Assembly (NCBI GenBank): GCA_949284715.1
Contig: CASDWH010000015.1
Span: 1 to 64,000, forward strand
Reading direction: 5' to 3'
DNA length: 64,000 nt
DNA from: an uncultured bacterium
Lineage (GTDB): Bacteria > Cyanobacteriota > Vampirovibrionia > Gastranaerophilales > Gastranaerophilaceae
Shown one piece after another: positions 18,959-27,841 of this stretch; positions within the stretch are counted from its first letter, which is position 1; each line of letters starts with the position of its first letter. Both the position numbers and the translations under genes were made by a program. The notes below the pieces were generated by a model, which ran no database searches, was not told the origin of the DNA, and worked only from the letters and a program-made list of their open reading frames with translations.

Positions 18959-19438
18959 ATGAATTTTTTAATTATTAAACAGGTTAGTATATTAAGTTTT
19001 ATATTTGGATTAATACTTGGTTTTATAACATTATTACCTGTTCTTAACCTTATAGCTTTTCTTTTTGCAATGTTTGTAATAGGCGGGGCTATGGTGCTGT
19101 TTTTGAAAAAATTTAATCTAATCGGACTAATTAATATTAAGGAAGGCGCAGTTATCGGAGCTATAGCAGGATTTGCGTCTTTTCTCGGCCTGTGTGTTCT
19201 ATACCTTCCGGTAAGTTCGCTGATAGGACTGATTTTCCGGCAATATACCGGCGATTTTTTCTCTATGTTCTTTTCTTCTTTTGGTTCACTGGTTATCGGA
19301 CTGTTTCTAATATTCTTCAGCGCCCTTATGAGCGCACTATTAAACAGCTTTAGCGGACTTTTTGCCGTTTGGATGTACGAATTTGTCACCGGAGTTAAAA
19401 AAGGTGATAACGAAAATATAAATTTTCAGATAAAATAA
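18959..19438 (+). CDS. four-helix integral membrane protein
   Basis: 159 residues, very hydrophobic, with about four membrane helices (residues 8-30, 34-52, 62-85, 105-140) and a short polar C-terminus (GVKKGDNENINFQIK). GGGAG precedes the ATG. It resembles small uncharacterised DUF-type membrane proteins; no transport or enzymatic motif is visible. It lies 25 bases before mtnA on the same strand, so they could be co-transcribed. Confidence 0.65.
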   Translation: MNFLIIKQVSILSFIFGLILGFITLLPVLNLIAFLFAMFVIGGAMVLFLKKFNLIGLINIKEGAVIGAIAGFASFLGLCVLYLPVSSLIGLIFRQYTGDFFSMFFSSFGSLVIGLFLIFFSALMSALLNSFSGLFAVWMYEFVTGVKKGDNENINFQIK

Positions 19439-19463
19439 TTGTATACACAAAAAGGAGCCGATA

Positions 19464-20513
19464 ATGGAATTTAAATCAAAAATAAAAACCATAGAATGGG
19501 TTGATACATATTCTAAAATGGTAGACCAGACTAAAATACCTTATGAATACTCTTTTGTTAATATAACAAGCGGGGATGAAATGTTTTCCGCAATAAGAAC
19601 AATGATTGTAAGAGGCGCGCCGGCAATTGGAATAGCAGGCGCACACGGTATTAATCTTTACGCGCAGGAACTTGCAAAACAAAACATATCAAGAAGCAAG
19701 TTTATAGAAGAATTACTTAAAAAAGCCGATTATATGAAAACTTCCCGCCCGACGGCAGTTAATCTTATGTGGGCTATTGAAAAGCAAAAAGAGGTTATCA
19801 AAAATTCTACTGCTGATATAAACGGAATAATTAAAGAACTTATAGAAAACAGTATAAAACTTGAAAATGAAGATATTACAATAAACAAAAAAATAGGCGG
19901 CTATGGTGCAGCAATAGTTCCAAAAGGCGGAACTATCCTGACCCACTGTAATGCAGGCGCGCTTGCCACCGTAGGTTACGGTACCGCTCTGGGCGTTGTA
20001 CGTTCAGCTTATGCTAATGATAACACTATTAAGGTTTTTGCAGACGAAACCCGCCCGCGCCAGCAGGGTGCTAAAATTACAACATTTGAACTTGTGATGG
20101 ATAATATCCCAGTAACTCTTATTACTGACGGTATGTGTTCTTATTTTATGAAAAAAGGAATGATTGATGTCGTTGTTGTAGGTGCAGACAGAATAGCAGC
20201 AAACGGAGATACTGCAAATAAAATCGGAACTTATACTGTTGCAATTGCTGCAAAGTATCATAATATCCCGTTCTACATTGCAGCCCCGCTTTCAACTATT
20301 GATACTTCAATTAAATCCGGGGATGAAATTCCTATAGAAGAACGCGCCTCAGAAGAAGTTACACATATAAACGGACAGCGAATTTGCGCAGAAGGAGTAA
20401 ATATAATAAATCCAGGCTTTGATGTAACCCCTAATGAACTTATAACCGGTATTATTACAGAAAAAGGGATTATTAAGCCAGATTATAAGACATCAATCGC
20501 TGCACTATTTTAG
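19464..20513 (+). CDS. mtnA: S-methyl-5-thioribose-1-phosphate isomerase
   Basis: 349 residues. It converts methylthioribose-1-phosphate to methylthioribulose-1-phosphate in methionine salvage. The family signature is clear: RGAPAIGIAGAHG, Cys162 in THCNAGALATVG, ADETRPRQQGAKIT, and Asp242 in VVGADRIAANGDTANKIGT. The Cys and Asp match the catalytic pair of the Bacillus enzyme. AAGGAG precedes the ATG. metK, which makes the SAM that this pathway recycles, is in the same window, but no other salvage gene is adjacent. Some MtnA-like proteins act on other pentose phosphates. Confidence 0.92.
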   Translation: MEFKSKIKTIEWVDTYSKMVDQTKIPYEYSFVNITSGDEMFSAIRTMIVRGAPAIGIAGAHGINLYAQELAKQNISRSKFIEELLKKADYMKTSRPTAVNLMWAIEKQKEVIKNSTADINGIIKELIENSIKLENEDITINKKIGGYGAAIVPKGGTILTHCNAGALATVGYGTALGVVRSAYANDNTIKVFADETRPRQQGAKITTFELVMDNIPVTLITDGMCSYFMKKGMIDVVVVGADRIAANGDTANKIGTYTVAIAAKYHNIPFYIAAPLSTIDTSIKSGDEIPIEERASEEVTHINGQRICAEGVNIINPGFDVTPNELITGIITEKGIIKPDYKTSIAALF

Positions 20514-21835
20514 CGGCACGATGTATCAAATTGAGCCAAATTCCGAATAACTGCAACCATCATCCAGAATATAAACTGGAGCTGGGGGCGGAAGTATATT
20601 GTATCCACAATTCCGTGTAATAGCATTCCGGTAATTGATGTCAGTGCAATCGTTAAAACAATAACTTTATTAATATTTTTTGATTTAAATATTGTTCTGA
20701 CAGCTCCCGTAATGAGAAATCCAAGAAAAGAAAGGAATGCTACTAAAGCAAAAATTCCGCTCTCTACCGCCGTTTCAAGATAAATATTATACGCACTTAA
20801 TGCATCATAACCTGTTTTCATATACAACCCGTATGTTTCGCGAAAATTCTGGTTGCCGACGCCAATTCCTAAAAACGGGTTATCTTTAAACATCTCAATA
20901 GATGACTGATATACATTAAATCTGAAGGAGGTCGAACTATCTCCCCTCATTGCAAAAATACTTAGCACCCTTGCTTTAAGAGAAGCAGAAAAGAACACAG
21001 CAAGTACACCCAGCGTACATATACCTCCATACAATTTATAAAGCAGTACTTTAATTTTATCATTAGAACGGATAAAAAATATTACGGCAGGAACCAGCAT
21101 CATAAACGGATACGCCGCAAACACCCCTCTACAGCCGCTCATTATCATTACCACCGTCGCAAGCAGAGATATAATAACACCGGTAAAAAACCTTACTCTG
21201 CTTTTTTGTATAGCCAGCAGAACCGTTACACCATATACAACCGGCAGAAGAGAAAGCATATAACCGCCAAAAAGATTTGGATTAAGCGGTTTTAAAGTCC
21301 CGTATACTCTTGTCATTACTTCTTCAGGATTCAAATGAGAAGTATCCTGCCAGCCGGCAAGCGCACCGGCATGACTTGAATTTTGGAGCAACCCGACAAT
21401 GCTTTCATAACATACACAAAAAACAAATATACTTAAAAATTTATAAATATCTTTTTTATTTTCTTTTAAATATATTGAGCAAACAACGTAATATCCGAGA
21501 TAAATAAAAGTTTTTAGAATTCCTTTGAGGCTCAATACAAATAAAGATGCACCAGCAGTGCTTATAATGACAAATCCCAGATAAATAATTAGACAAAGTT
21601 CAAATTTTGTATATTCAAACCTGAAACCTTTTTTTACAAAAATTTTAATAAAGGTTAAGAAAATACTGACAAGCGCTGCATATCCTATTGTATCCGACGG
21701 ACAGTACAAAGAGAGCAAAAGCACTGCTGATATTGCAAAAAATATCAGTTTATCAATAAATTTAAGAATAACACTTTTTTCAGCGAACGGAGCCAAAAAA
21801 TTTTGTGAAGCTTCAAGAATTTTATTGAGAATCAT
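20510..21835 (-). CDS. O-antigen ligase / IctB-type polytopic membrane protein
   Basis: 441 residues with 11-12 predicted membrane helices and the Wzy_C/IctB pattern: a large loop around residues 300-355 with RGDSSTSFRFNVYQSSIEMF, then NPFLGIGVGNQNFRETYG and AYNIYLETAVESGIFA. Members join O-antigen or other surface glycans to a lipid or protein acceptor at the outer face of the inner membrane; cyanobacterial homologues are often called IctB. It is last in a three-gene run (hldE-kinase-like, DUF4330, this gene; gaps of 15 and 7 bases), which supports a surface-glycan role. Its stop codon overlaps that of mtnA by 4 bases. Confidence 0.85.
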   Translation of the reverse strand: MILNKILEASQNFLAPFAEKSVILKFIDKLIFFAISAVLLLSLYCPSDTIGYAALVSIFLTFIKIFVKKGFRFEYTKFELCLIIYLGFVIISTAGASLFVLSLKGILKTFIYLGYYVVCSIYLKENKKDIYKFLSIFVFCVCYESIVGLLQNSSHAGALAGWQDTSHLNPEEVMTRVYGTLKPLNPNLFGGYMLSLLPVVYGVTVLLAIQKSRVRFFTGVIISLLATVVMIMSGCRGVFAAYPFMMLVPAVIFFIRSNDKIKVLLYKLYGGICTLGVLAVFFSASLKARVLSIFAMRGDSSTSFRFNVYQSSIEMFKDNPFLGIGVGNQNFRETYGLYMKTGYDALSAYNIYLETAVESGIFALVAFLSFLGFLITGAVRTIFKSKNINKVIVLTIALTSITGMLLHGIVDTIYFRPQLQFIFWMMVAVIRNLAQFDTSCR

Positions 21836-21842
21836 TCTTATA

Positions 21843-22358
21843 TTACTCTCCGGAGTTTTGGATAATTACATCAGATACAGTACCGTTAAATTTATAAGAA
21901 CTGCCTTCAAGGGTAACAGGCAAGCCTGATTTAAGCTTATTACCACCGACAACAGCCCCGTCTTTGGTAATTTTTGCATCATCCTCAATTATAACAACTG
22001 AATCATACATATTAGGATACGCCGGATCATTAACTACTATTAAATCTTTTCCGTTATAAACAGCCGTTTTGCGAGGCTGGACAAAAACTTCACGAATATT
22101 TAGTTCAGTATAAGGAACATTTCTGATTGTTATAAATGCTTTTTCACCCTTTTTTACAGGAAACTCTGTTCCCGTATAAGAAATGCCGCGCAGAACAACA
22201 TGGAACATTACTTTTGATGAAGAAACTATCTGCTTATCAGAGGTTTGTCTTATCTGTTTAAAAGTAATATAACCGATAAGAAGGGCAATAATTATTGTAA
22301 GCAGAATAATAACATCTACTAAGCTTATTTTTTTAATTATTTTTTTTAATTTCTCCAT
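21843..22358 (-). CDS. DUF4330 membrane-anchored protein
   Basis: 171 residues. One N-terminal membrane helix (about 14-34, VDVIILLTIIIALLIGYITF) and an exported beta-rich domain. The C-terminal segment VVGGNKLKSGLPVTLEG...FNGTVSDV matches the DUF4330 pattern common in cyanobacteria. Function unknown. It sits between the heptose-kinase-like and O-antigen-ligase-like genes, so a part in envelope polysaccharide assembly is inferred. Confidence 0.75.
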   Translation of the reverse strand: MEKLKKIIKKISLVDVIILLTIIIALLIGYITFKQIRQTSDKQIVSSSKVMFHVVLRGISYTGTEFPVKKGEKAFITIRNVPYTELNIREVFVQPRKTAVYNGKDLIVVNDPAYPNMYDSVVIIEDDAKITKDGAVVGGNKLKSGLPVTLEGSSYKFNGTVSDVIIQNSGE

Positions 22359-22373
22359 ATTAGTTTCTCCCTT

Positions 22374-23390
22374 TTATTCAATGTTAATCTTTGAAGGTAT
22401 ATTTTTAATTATAGTATTAATGTTAGTTGTAGCACAACCGAATTCTTTAACAACAATACCGGCTGCAATATTACCAATAATTGCTGCGTAAACAGGCTCT
22501 GCGCCGGCAGCGAGTGCAAGGGTATATACCGCAGTAACAGTATCACCGGCACCCGTCACATCAAACACTTTTGACTTATTAAATACCGGAATATGATAAT
22601 TCTCTTTAGGCGTAACAAGCATCATACCGTCGCCGCCGCAGGTTATTAATACGAACTTTGCTTTACTATCCGAGATTAAATACTTACCCGCTGTTACAAA
22701 ATCTTCTCTGGTTTCAATTTTTCTTCCTATATACTTCTGGGTATCAGGAAGGTTAGGAGTCATTGATGTAATATTCTTGTAATTATCTAAATCCTTTTGT
22801 GCATCAACAACGATTATCTTTTTATACTTGTTAGCAAGTTTAATCGCTGAACTAATAACTTTTGGAGTAAGAGTACCGATATGATAATCCGAAAGAATCA
22901 AAGCATCGTGTTCAGGAATAGCTATTTCCAAATTTTTTATAATCTGTTTCTCAATATCCTCAGGCAGCGGTTCATCTGTCTGGGAATCTATTCTGACAAT
23001 CTGCTGCGTAATAGAGTGGGAGCAGGAGCCGGAAATTCTTGTCTTAGTTATTGTTTTTCTTCCCTTTGCTTCTACAAGGTATTTGCAATTTATACCGGCA
23101 TCAGCAAACGCTTTTCTGATATCACCTGCATGATAATCATCGCCGACAACACCTATAACGCTTACTTTACCTTCATTTATAGATGCTGCATTGTGTGCCG
23201 CATTAGAAGCACCGCCTAAAATATATCGTGTATAAGAATGCCTGAGGATAAGCACAGGAGCTTCTCTCGAAATCCGTTCGGTATCACCGTAAATCATTTC
23301 ATCTAATGCTAGATCACCAACAACAAGCACACTTTTTTCATTAAGTGCTTTAATATTCTCAATTAATATCTCTCTAGAAATTTCCATCAT
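22374..23390 (-). CDS. PfkB-family sugar kinase, RfaE1/HldE kinase-domain type
   Basis: 338 residues. The ribokinase-fold features are present: SVLVVGDLALDEMIYGDTERISREAPV at the N-terminus, LGGASNAAHNAASI, and the catalytic anion-hole motif VFDVTGAGDTVTAVY. The start and the ISREAPV segment are those of D-glycero-beta-D-manno-heptose-7-phosphate kinase (RfaE1). Unlike E. coli HldE there is no nucleotidyltransferase domain, so ADP-heptose synthesis would need separate partners, not seen here. It heads the operon with DUF4330 and the ligase-like gene, which fits LPS-type precursor synthesis. The start ATG has only a weak AGG upstream. Confidence 0.85.
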   Translation of the reverse strand: MMEISREILIENIKALNEKSVLVVGDLALDEMIYGDTERISREAPVLILRHSYTRYILGGASNAAHNAASINEGKVSVIGVVGDDYHAGDIRKAFADAGINCKYLVEAKGRKTITKTRISGSCSHSITQQIVRIDSQTDEPLPEDIEKQIIKNLEIAIPEHDALILSDYHIGTLTPKVISSAIKLANKYKKIIVVDAQKDLDNYKNITSMTPNLPDTQKYIGRKIETREDFVTAGKYLISDSKAKFVLITCGGDGMMLVTPKENYHIPVFNKSKVFDVTGAGDTVTAVYTLALAAGAEPVYAAIIGNIAAGIVVKEFGCATTNINTIIKNIPSKINIE

Positions 23391-23460
23391 CGTTGCCTAA
23401 AATCTAAATATACTATATAATTATTTTATAACAAACAAAATAATTTAAGGGAATTTTTTA

Positions 23461-24417
23461 GTGCAGAATACCGAACCCGAAAAGAGAGAGTCTTATGCTA
23501 TTGATGACGATGATGTAGATATACGTCTTATTCAGCGCCAGATTGCTAATGTCATGGCTCAATTACCAGCCGGAGACAACAAAACCAAATCCCAAAATAA
23601 AAATGATAACGATACTCAGGAAACTGATTCTACCGAAGCAGCCGCAAGCGGCACTACTGTCATTCCTCCGCTTTTACAGGGAAAAACTCCAAGAAATCAA
23701 ACAGGTGAAAAAAGCCAGGATGATTCATTAGACGTAAATGAATTTATGAATATGAGCAATAATGAAGTTTCACTTGATTTATTAGAGCAGCTCACAAGCC
23801 GTATAACCGCAGAAATGGGTACAAATGAGCAAACAGAAGAAGCACCTTCACCGGCGGAAAATTCAGAACAAACACCTGACGAAGAAGAAATTGAAGCCGA
23901 AATAAATGAACTTGATGAAAGCGAAGAACATATTAACCGCATAGAAGCCGATGAGGTTCAGGCAGAAGAAGCAACAATTAACCAGGAAAGCGAAAAAACA
24001 ATTGTTACGGATCAAATCTGCGAATATCCCGTAAATAACTTTGACTCAGAATATATGCAGACTCTGGATTATCTGGAAGGCGATAAACGGTATAAAAAAT
24101 TTGTTATATATATTGATGAAGAAAACATTGATTATATTTCTTCACTATCTATTCAGGAAAGAAAAGATATTATTAACAGTATACTAAGGGAGCAGGATGA
24201 TATCAGGCTTGCAAAAAGAGAATATGAGAGAAGAAAAAAACTTGTAGTTCACCTTCTTATAGGGATAATTACATTTGTCATCTGCATCCCTCTTTTATAC
24301 GCAATTGTAAACACATGTCTTGAAGCAACTATAGACAACTACAAACGCTCACAATACAACTTTGAAGTCTTATACAAAGAACGCGGCAAAATCAAATCAA
24401 CACAAACGCAGCATTAA
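23461..24417 (+). CDS. acidic disordered protein with C-terminal membrane anchor
   Basis: 318 residues from a GTG start 7 bases after AAGGGA. Residues 1-190 are rich in Glu, Asp, Gln, Ser and Thr with no fold visible. About 190-250 (DSEYMQTLDYLEGDKRYKKF, YIDEENIDYISSL) may be folded, and residues 262-285 form one membrane helix near the C-terminus, so most of the chain lies on one side of the membrane. No family is recognised. Its stop codon overlaps that of the convergent phosphoesterase gene by 4 bases. Confidence 0.6.
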   Translation: MQNTEPEKRESYAIDDDDVDIRLIQRQIANVMAQLPAGDNKTKSQNKNDNDTQETDSTEAAASGTTVIPPLLQGKTPRNQTGEKSQDDSLDVNEFMNMSNNEVSLDLLEQLTSRITAEMGTNEQTEEAPSPAENSEQTPDEEEIEAEINELDESEEHINRIEADEVQAEEATINQESEKTIVTDQICEYPVNNFDSEYMQTLDYLEGDKRYKKFVIYIDEENIDYISSLSIQERKDIINSILREQDDIRLAKREYERRKKLVVHLLIGIITFVICIPLLYAIVNTCLEATIDNYKRSQYNFEVLYKERGKIKSTQTQH

Positions 24418-25157
24418 ACATGCCGTTTATCAGGGTTGAGGAGTATGTCCGCAATGCTTCCGGCGCCTTCAAATGTTCTTGCGCGCATAATTTCGGCAGC
24501 CTTTTCATTATCATAATTTACAAAATGGTGGGAAATGAGGAATTTTCCGCCCTCAATAGTCAATGTAAGATAACACGCCTGCGGTTTTTCCGTAAAAGGG
24601 CGGCCTACAGAACCTGCGTTAATAACTGTTTTTTTAGAAACGGTCTGAAACCCGCAGGGGATATGAGTGTGTCCGCATAAAATAATATCAGCATCCGTAT
24701 CCTTAATCATTTCTTCAAGCTTATCTAACGGCGTATCCGGAAGAATATCTTCATTGTTCTTTCTCGGAGAACCGTGAACCAGTAATAATTTTACACCTTC
24801 AAATTTTAGATTTAACTGATTTGGGAGAGAACGTAAAAAATCTTTCTGCCTCCAATTTAAAAGCTCAACATCATTCTTAAGAGCCTCTGCCATCACAGGA
24901 TACTTAGATTTCATTACATCATAAATACCTTCATCATATTCGGCAATAAGCTTATCAGTATTGCCCTGAATTAATATATACTCCTGCTCTTCTTTTGCTT
25001 TAATAAACCAATCTACAGTTTCTGCCGGTTCCGGCCCTGCCATAGCATAATCACCAAGACCTATGACCTTATCACACTTATTCAACTTAGTGTGCTTAAT
25101 TACAGCCCGCAGAGCCTGCATATTTCCATGAACATCCGATATTACAGCAAGTTTCAT
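24414..25157 (-). CDS. metallophosphoesterase (YfcE/MJ0936-like)
   Basis: 247 residues from the ATG at 25157 (an upstream TTG is unlikely). The calcineurin-like motif set is complete: SDVHGNMQAL, GLGDYAMAGPEP, GNTD, LLVHGSPR and CGHTHIPCG, each supplying ligands of the two-metal site. It hydrolyses phosphoesters; phosphodiesters or nucleotides are common for the family. Divergent from ispG with only 43 bases between starts, so the two share a promoter region. Confidence 0.88.
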   Translation of the reverse strand: MKLAVISDVHGNMQALRAVIKHTKLNKCDKVIGLGDYAMAGPEPAETVDWFIKAKEEQEYILIQGNTDKLIAEYDEGIYDVMKSKYPVMAEALKNDVELLNWRQKDFLRSLPNQLNLKFEGVKLLLVHGSPRKNNEDILPDTPLDKLEEMIKDTDADIILCGHTHIPCGFQTVSKKTVINAGSVGRPFTEKPQACYLTLTIEGGKFLISHHFVNYDNEKAAEIMRARTFEGAGSIADILLNPDKRHV

Positions 25158-25188
25158 ATTTACTAATCTCTCTTTTTTCAATTTGTAA

Positions 25189-25194
25189 TATAAT
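25189..25194 (+). promoter_or_regulatory. -10 box implying a leaderless ispG mRNA
   Basis: TATAAT ends 6 bases before the ispG ATG, and there is no Shine-Dalgarno. Transcription would begin at or next to the start codon. The -35 region is not recognisable. Confidence 0.45.
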
Positions 25195-25200
25195 AATTAT

Positions 25201-26256
25201 ATGATAAAACGACGAAAAACAAAACAATTAATAATCGGAAATGTAAGAATCGGTTCTGATGCGCCTATTTCAGTACAGTCAATGTGTAATACCGATACAA
25301 GAGATACAAAAGCTACTCTGCGGCAAATTGATGAACTAACAGAACACGGCTGCGAATTAATCAGGCTTGCAGTCCTTAATAAAGATGCAGCAGCATGCAT
25401 GGGAGAAATCGTAAAAAAAAGTAAAATTCCTGTAATAGCCGACATTCATTTTGATTACCGTCTGGCAATTAAATGCATTGAGCAAGGTGTTTCAGCCCTG
25501 AGAATTAACCCCGGAAATATCGGTAAGCGCGAAAATGTAGAAAAAGTTGTTGCACTGGCAAAAACAAACAAAACCCCGATAAGAATCGGAATTAACGGAG
25601 GTTCGCTGGAAAAAAATCTTGAAGCACTTGATATACCGCTGGAAGAAAAAATGGTAAAAAGCGCACTGGGACATATAAAAATTCTGGAAGACATGGATTT
25701 TGACCTCATAAAAGTATCTTTAAAATCATCAGATGTTCCAACCACCATCAAAGCCTACAGACTGATGGCAGAAAAATGCGATTACCCGCTGCATTTGGGC
25801 GTCACTGAAGCCGGAACGCTTAAATCTGGATTAATAAAGTCATCAATAGGGCTTGGCACACTTCTTTTTGAAGGAATCGGCGATACAATCAGAGTGTCTT
25901 TGACAGAAAATCCTCTAGAAGAAGTAGATGCCGGCTGGAGAATATTAAAATCACTGGGATTAAGGCATCGAGGCGTAAACTTCATATCCTGTCCTACCTG
26001 CGGCAGAACAAAAATTGACCTAATTTCCCTTGCAAAGCAGGTAGAAGAACGGTTTAAAAATCTTAACCGCCCTCTAACAATTGCTGTTATGGGCTGCCCT
26101 GTAAACGGCCCCGGAGAAGCAAAACACGCTGATTTCGGTATCGCCGGAGCAATCGGCGAAGGCTATATATTTCGCAAAGGAGAAATTATTGCACGCGTTG
26201 ATGAAAAAGACTTGATTAATACGCTGGAAAATATTATAATGGAATCAGATAAGTGA
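25201..26256 (+). CDS. ispG: 4-hydroxy-3-methylbut-2-enyl-diphosphate synthase
   Basis: 351 residues, the short bacterial GcpE form. It makes HMBPP from methylerythritol cyclodiphosphate in the MEP isoprenoid pathway, using a [4Fe-4S] cluster. Seen: a TIM-barrel start (IGSDAPISVQSMCNTDTRD), the ligand cysteines in SCPTCGR and MGCPVNGPGEA, and the conserved Glu of NGPGE. Transcribed away from the phosphoesterase and followed by a small secreted-protein gene 31 bases on. It shows that the organism uses the MEP route. Confidence 0.95.
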   Translation: MIKRRKTKQLIIGNVRIGSDAPISVQSMCNTDTRDTKATLRQIDELTEHGCELIRLAVLNKDAAACMGEIVKKSKIPVIADIHFDYRLAIKCIEQGVSALRINPGNIGKRENVEKVVALAKTNKTPIRIGINGGSLEKNLEALDIPLEEKMVKSALGHIKILEDMDFDLIKVSLKSSDVPTTIKAYRLMAEKCDYPLHLGVTEAGTLKSGLIKSSIGLGTLLFEGIGDTIRVSLTENPLEEVDAGWRILKSLGLRHRGVNFISCPTCGRTKIDLISLAKQVEERFKNLNRPLTIAVMGCPVNGPGEAKHADFGIAGAIGEGYIFRKGEIIARVDEKDLINTLENIIMESDK

Positions 26257-26287
26257 GAGATAGTTTTTGAAAAATAGAATGGGTGTT

Positions 26288-26605
26288 ATGAAAAAATTTG
26301 TATTATTAGCAGTTTTTGCATTATTAGGTTCGGGCTTTGCCAGAGCAGAAGTTACTCCTGATGAAATGCTTGACCCGAATTTTGTTATGAATAACGGATA
26401 TTCAATTACAACAGCATCGGATATTTTAATTTTACAATCCCGTGCTAACGGGGTTCCCGCGGTTAATATTGAAGATAAATCATATTACCATAAGCCTGTT
26501 GTAAAAGCGATACGTAATGCTTTTATCTATCTGGATCCGGCATTGGAAGATAATGGCAGATTCCATCATGATATTAAGTTTACACCGCAGGTAACCGATT
26601 ATTAA
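26288..26605 (+). CDS. small secreted protein, unknown
   Basis: 105 residues from the ATG at 26288; another ATG 9 bases earlier is possible. The N-terminus MKKFVLLAVFALLGSGFARA is a signal peptide with a likely cut after ARA. The mature 85 residues (EVTPDEMLDPNFVMNNGYS...) have no cysteine and no known motif; they contain SILILQSRANGVPA-type segments typical of small periplasmic proteins. It follows ispG by 31 bases and may be read through from it. Function unknown. Confidence 0.6.
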   Translation: MKKFVLLAVFALLGSGFARAEVTPDEMLDPNFVMNNGYSITTASDILILQSRANGVPAVNIEDKSYYHKPVVKAIRNAFIYLDPALEDNGRFHHDIKFTPQVTDY

Positions 26606-26606
26606 T

Positions 26607-27158
26607 CTATAAAAGATATTTTTTGGCACAATTAAACATTACATTGATAAGTTCCGCGTTTGAGTATATGTTCATACCGGAACTTTCAAGTACTTGTTTA
26701 AGCCGCTTCTCCCACAGATTGTATATCTCTTCATCATCAAGTCCGAGAGTTGTACCTATAAGTTTTAGTTCCTTGTAATCAATAGGTATGGGCTGCGCTC
26801 CTCTGAGAATATCCACAACCTGTATCCGCTTCTTTCTCGGAAATGATTTTAAAAATGTTACAGTATCCATTTTCTTTTCTTTTATCGCATTACGTAAAAA
26901 CTCCGTGGCTTCATCCACAAGTATAGGCTCCTGCGGGATTTTATACTCTATAAACTCCTCAGGTGCAATATCCATTACGGTTGCTATCCTCTCAAGAGTT
27001 GTACTCCTTGTTGAAAATGGTATCGTTTCATCTATCAGATTGTATACGTATGATAAGGTTACTCCTATCATCTCAGCAAAATCTTTTTTATGCAATGATT
27101 TTTCTTCTAAAAATTTTGCAACTTTATACGAACTTTTTTGTTTTGTTGTTTCTTTCAT
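26607..27158 (-). CDS. Cro/C1-type helix-turn-helix regulator
   Basis: 183 residues. Residues 10-65 are a Cro/C1 (XRE) HTH domain: KVAKFLEEKSLHKKDFAEMIGVTLSYVYNLI with the recognition helix after the turn, and RIATVMDIAPEEFIEYKI as the fifth helix. The C-terminal 110 residues are helical, possibly a dimerisation or sensing domain, including LKSFPRKKRIQVVDILRGAQPIP. A CAGGAGAGG sequence lies before the ATG. It is divergent from pth and convergent with the small secreted-protein gene (gap of one base). Confidence 0.85.
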   Translation of the reverse strand: MKETTKQKSSYKVAKFLEEKSLHKKDFAEMIGVTLSYVYNLIDETIPFSTRSTTLERIATVMDIAPEEFIEYKIPQEPILVDEATEFLRNAIKEKKMDTVTFLKSFPRKKRIQVVDILRGAQPIPIDYKELKLIGTTLGLDDEEIYNLWEKRLKQVLESSGMNIYSNAELINVMFNCAKKYLL

Positions 27159-27275
27159 TTTTTACCTCTCCTGCTATAAAATAAAATTATTCTGTTTTTT
27201 TTATAACCACAACCCGGAGAGTCAATGCGGTAATATTTATTTGTAGTAAAATTATATATATAAGGACTAATTAAA

Positions 27276-27833
27276 ATGAAACTTGTCGCAGGATTAGGGA
27301 ATATAGGGAATAATTATCTTTTTACACGTCACAATGCTGGTTTTATGGCTGTTGACAAGTTTGCGCTGGATAATTCTGCCTCCTTTAAAGAAGTTCCGAA
27401 ACTACGCTCTCTTATTACAAATATTAAGGCAAATGGAGAAGATTACATTGTTATAAAACCAACAACTTTTATGAATCTCTCGGGAGAAGCGCTGCAGTTG
27501 GTTATGAACTATTACAAAATTCCAGCAAGTGATATTTTAATCATTTATGACGATATATCCCTCGACACAGGAACAATCCGCTACCGCGCAAACGGAAGCG
27601 ACGGAGGACACAACGGAATTAAATCCATTATTAAAGCCCTTGGAACAAAAGAATTTACAAGGCTGAAAATAGGCATAGGCCCGCAGCCGAATCTGCCATC
27701 GGAAGTTTATGTCCTGCAAAAATTTACAGACGATGACTTAAAACGATTAAAGCCGGCACTTGACAAATCAGTAGAATCCATTGATTATTATTTTAAGAAC
27801 GGAATTTCAAAAACACAAAATTTATATAATTAG
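27276..27833 (+). CDS. pth: peptidyl-tRNA hydrolase
   Basis: 185 residues, normal length. It frees tRNA from peptidyl-tRNA dropped by ribosomes. Signatures: GLGNIGNNYLFTRHNAGF with the catalytic His (usual form GLGNPG, so Pro is Ile here), KPTTFMNLSGEAL, the DDISLDTG Asp, and GSDGGHNGIKSI. AAGGA lies upstream. The TPR gene follows after 8 bases, suggesting one transcript. Confidence 0.95.
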   Translation: MKLVAGLGNIGNNYLFTRHNAGFMAVDKFALDNSASFKEVPKLRSLITNIKANGEDYIVIKPTTFMNLSGEALQLVMNYYKIPASDILIIYDDISLDTGTIRYRANGSDGGHNGIKSIIKALGTKEFTRLKIGIGPQPNLPSEVYVLQKFTDDDLKRLKPALDKSVESIDYYFKNGISKTQNLYN

Positions 27834-27841
27834 GAGAATAT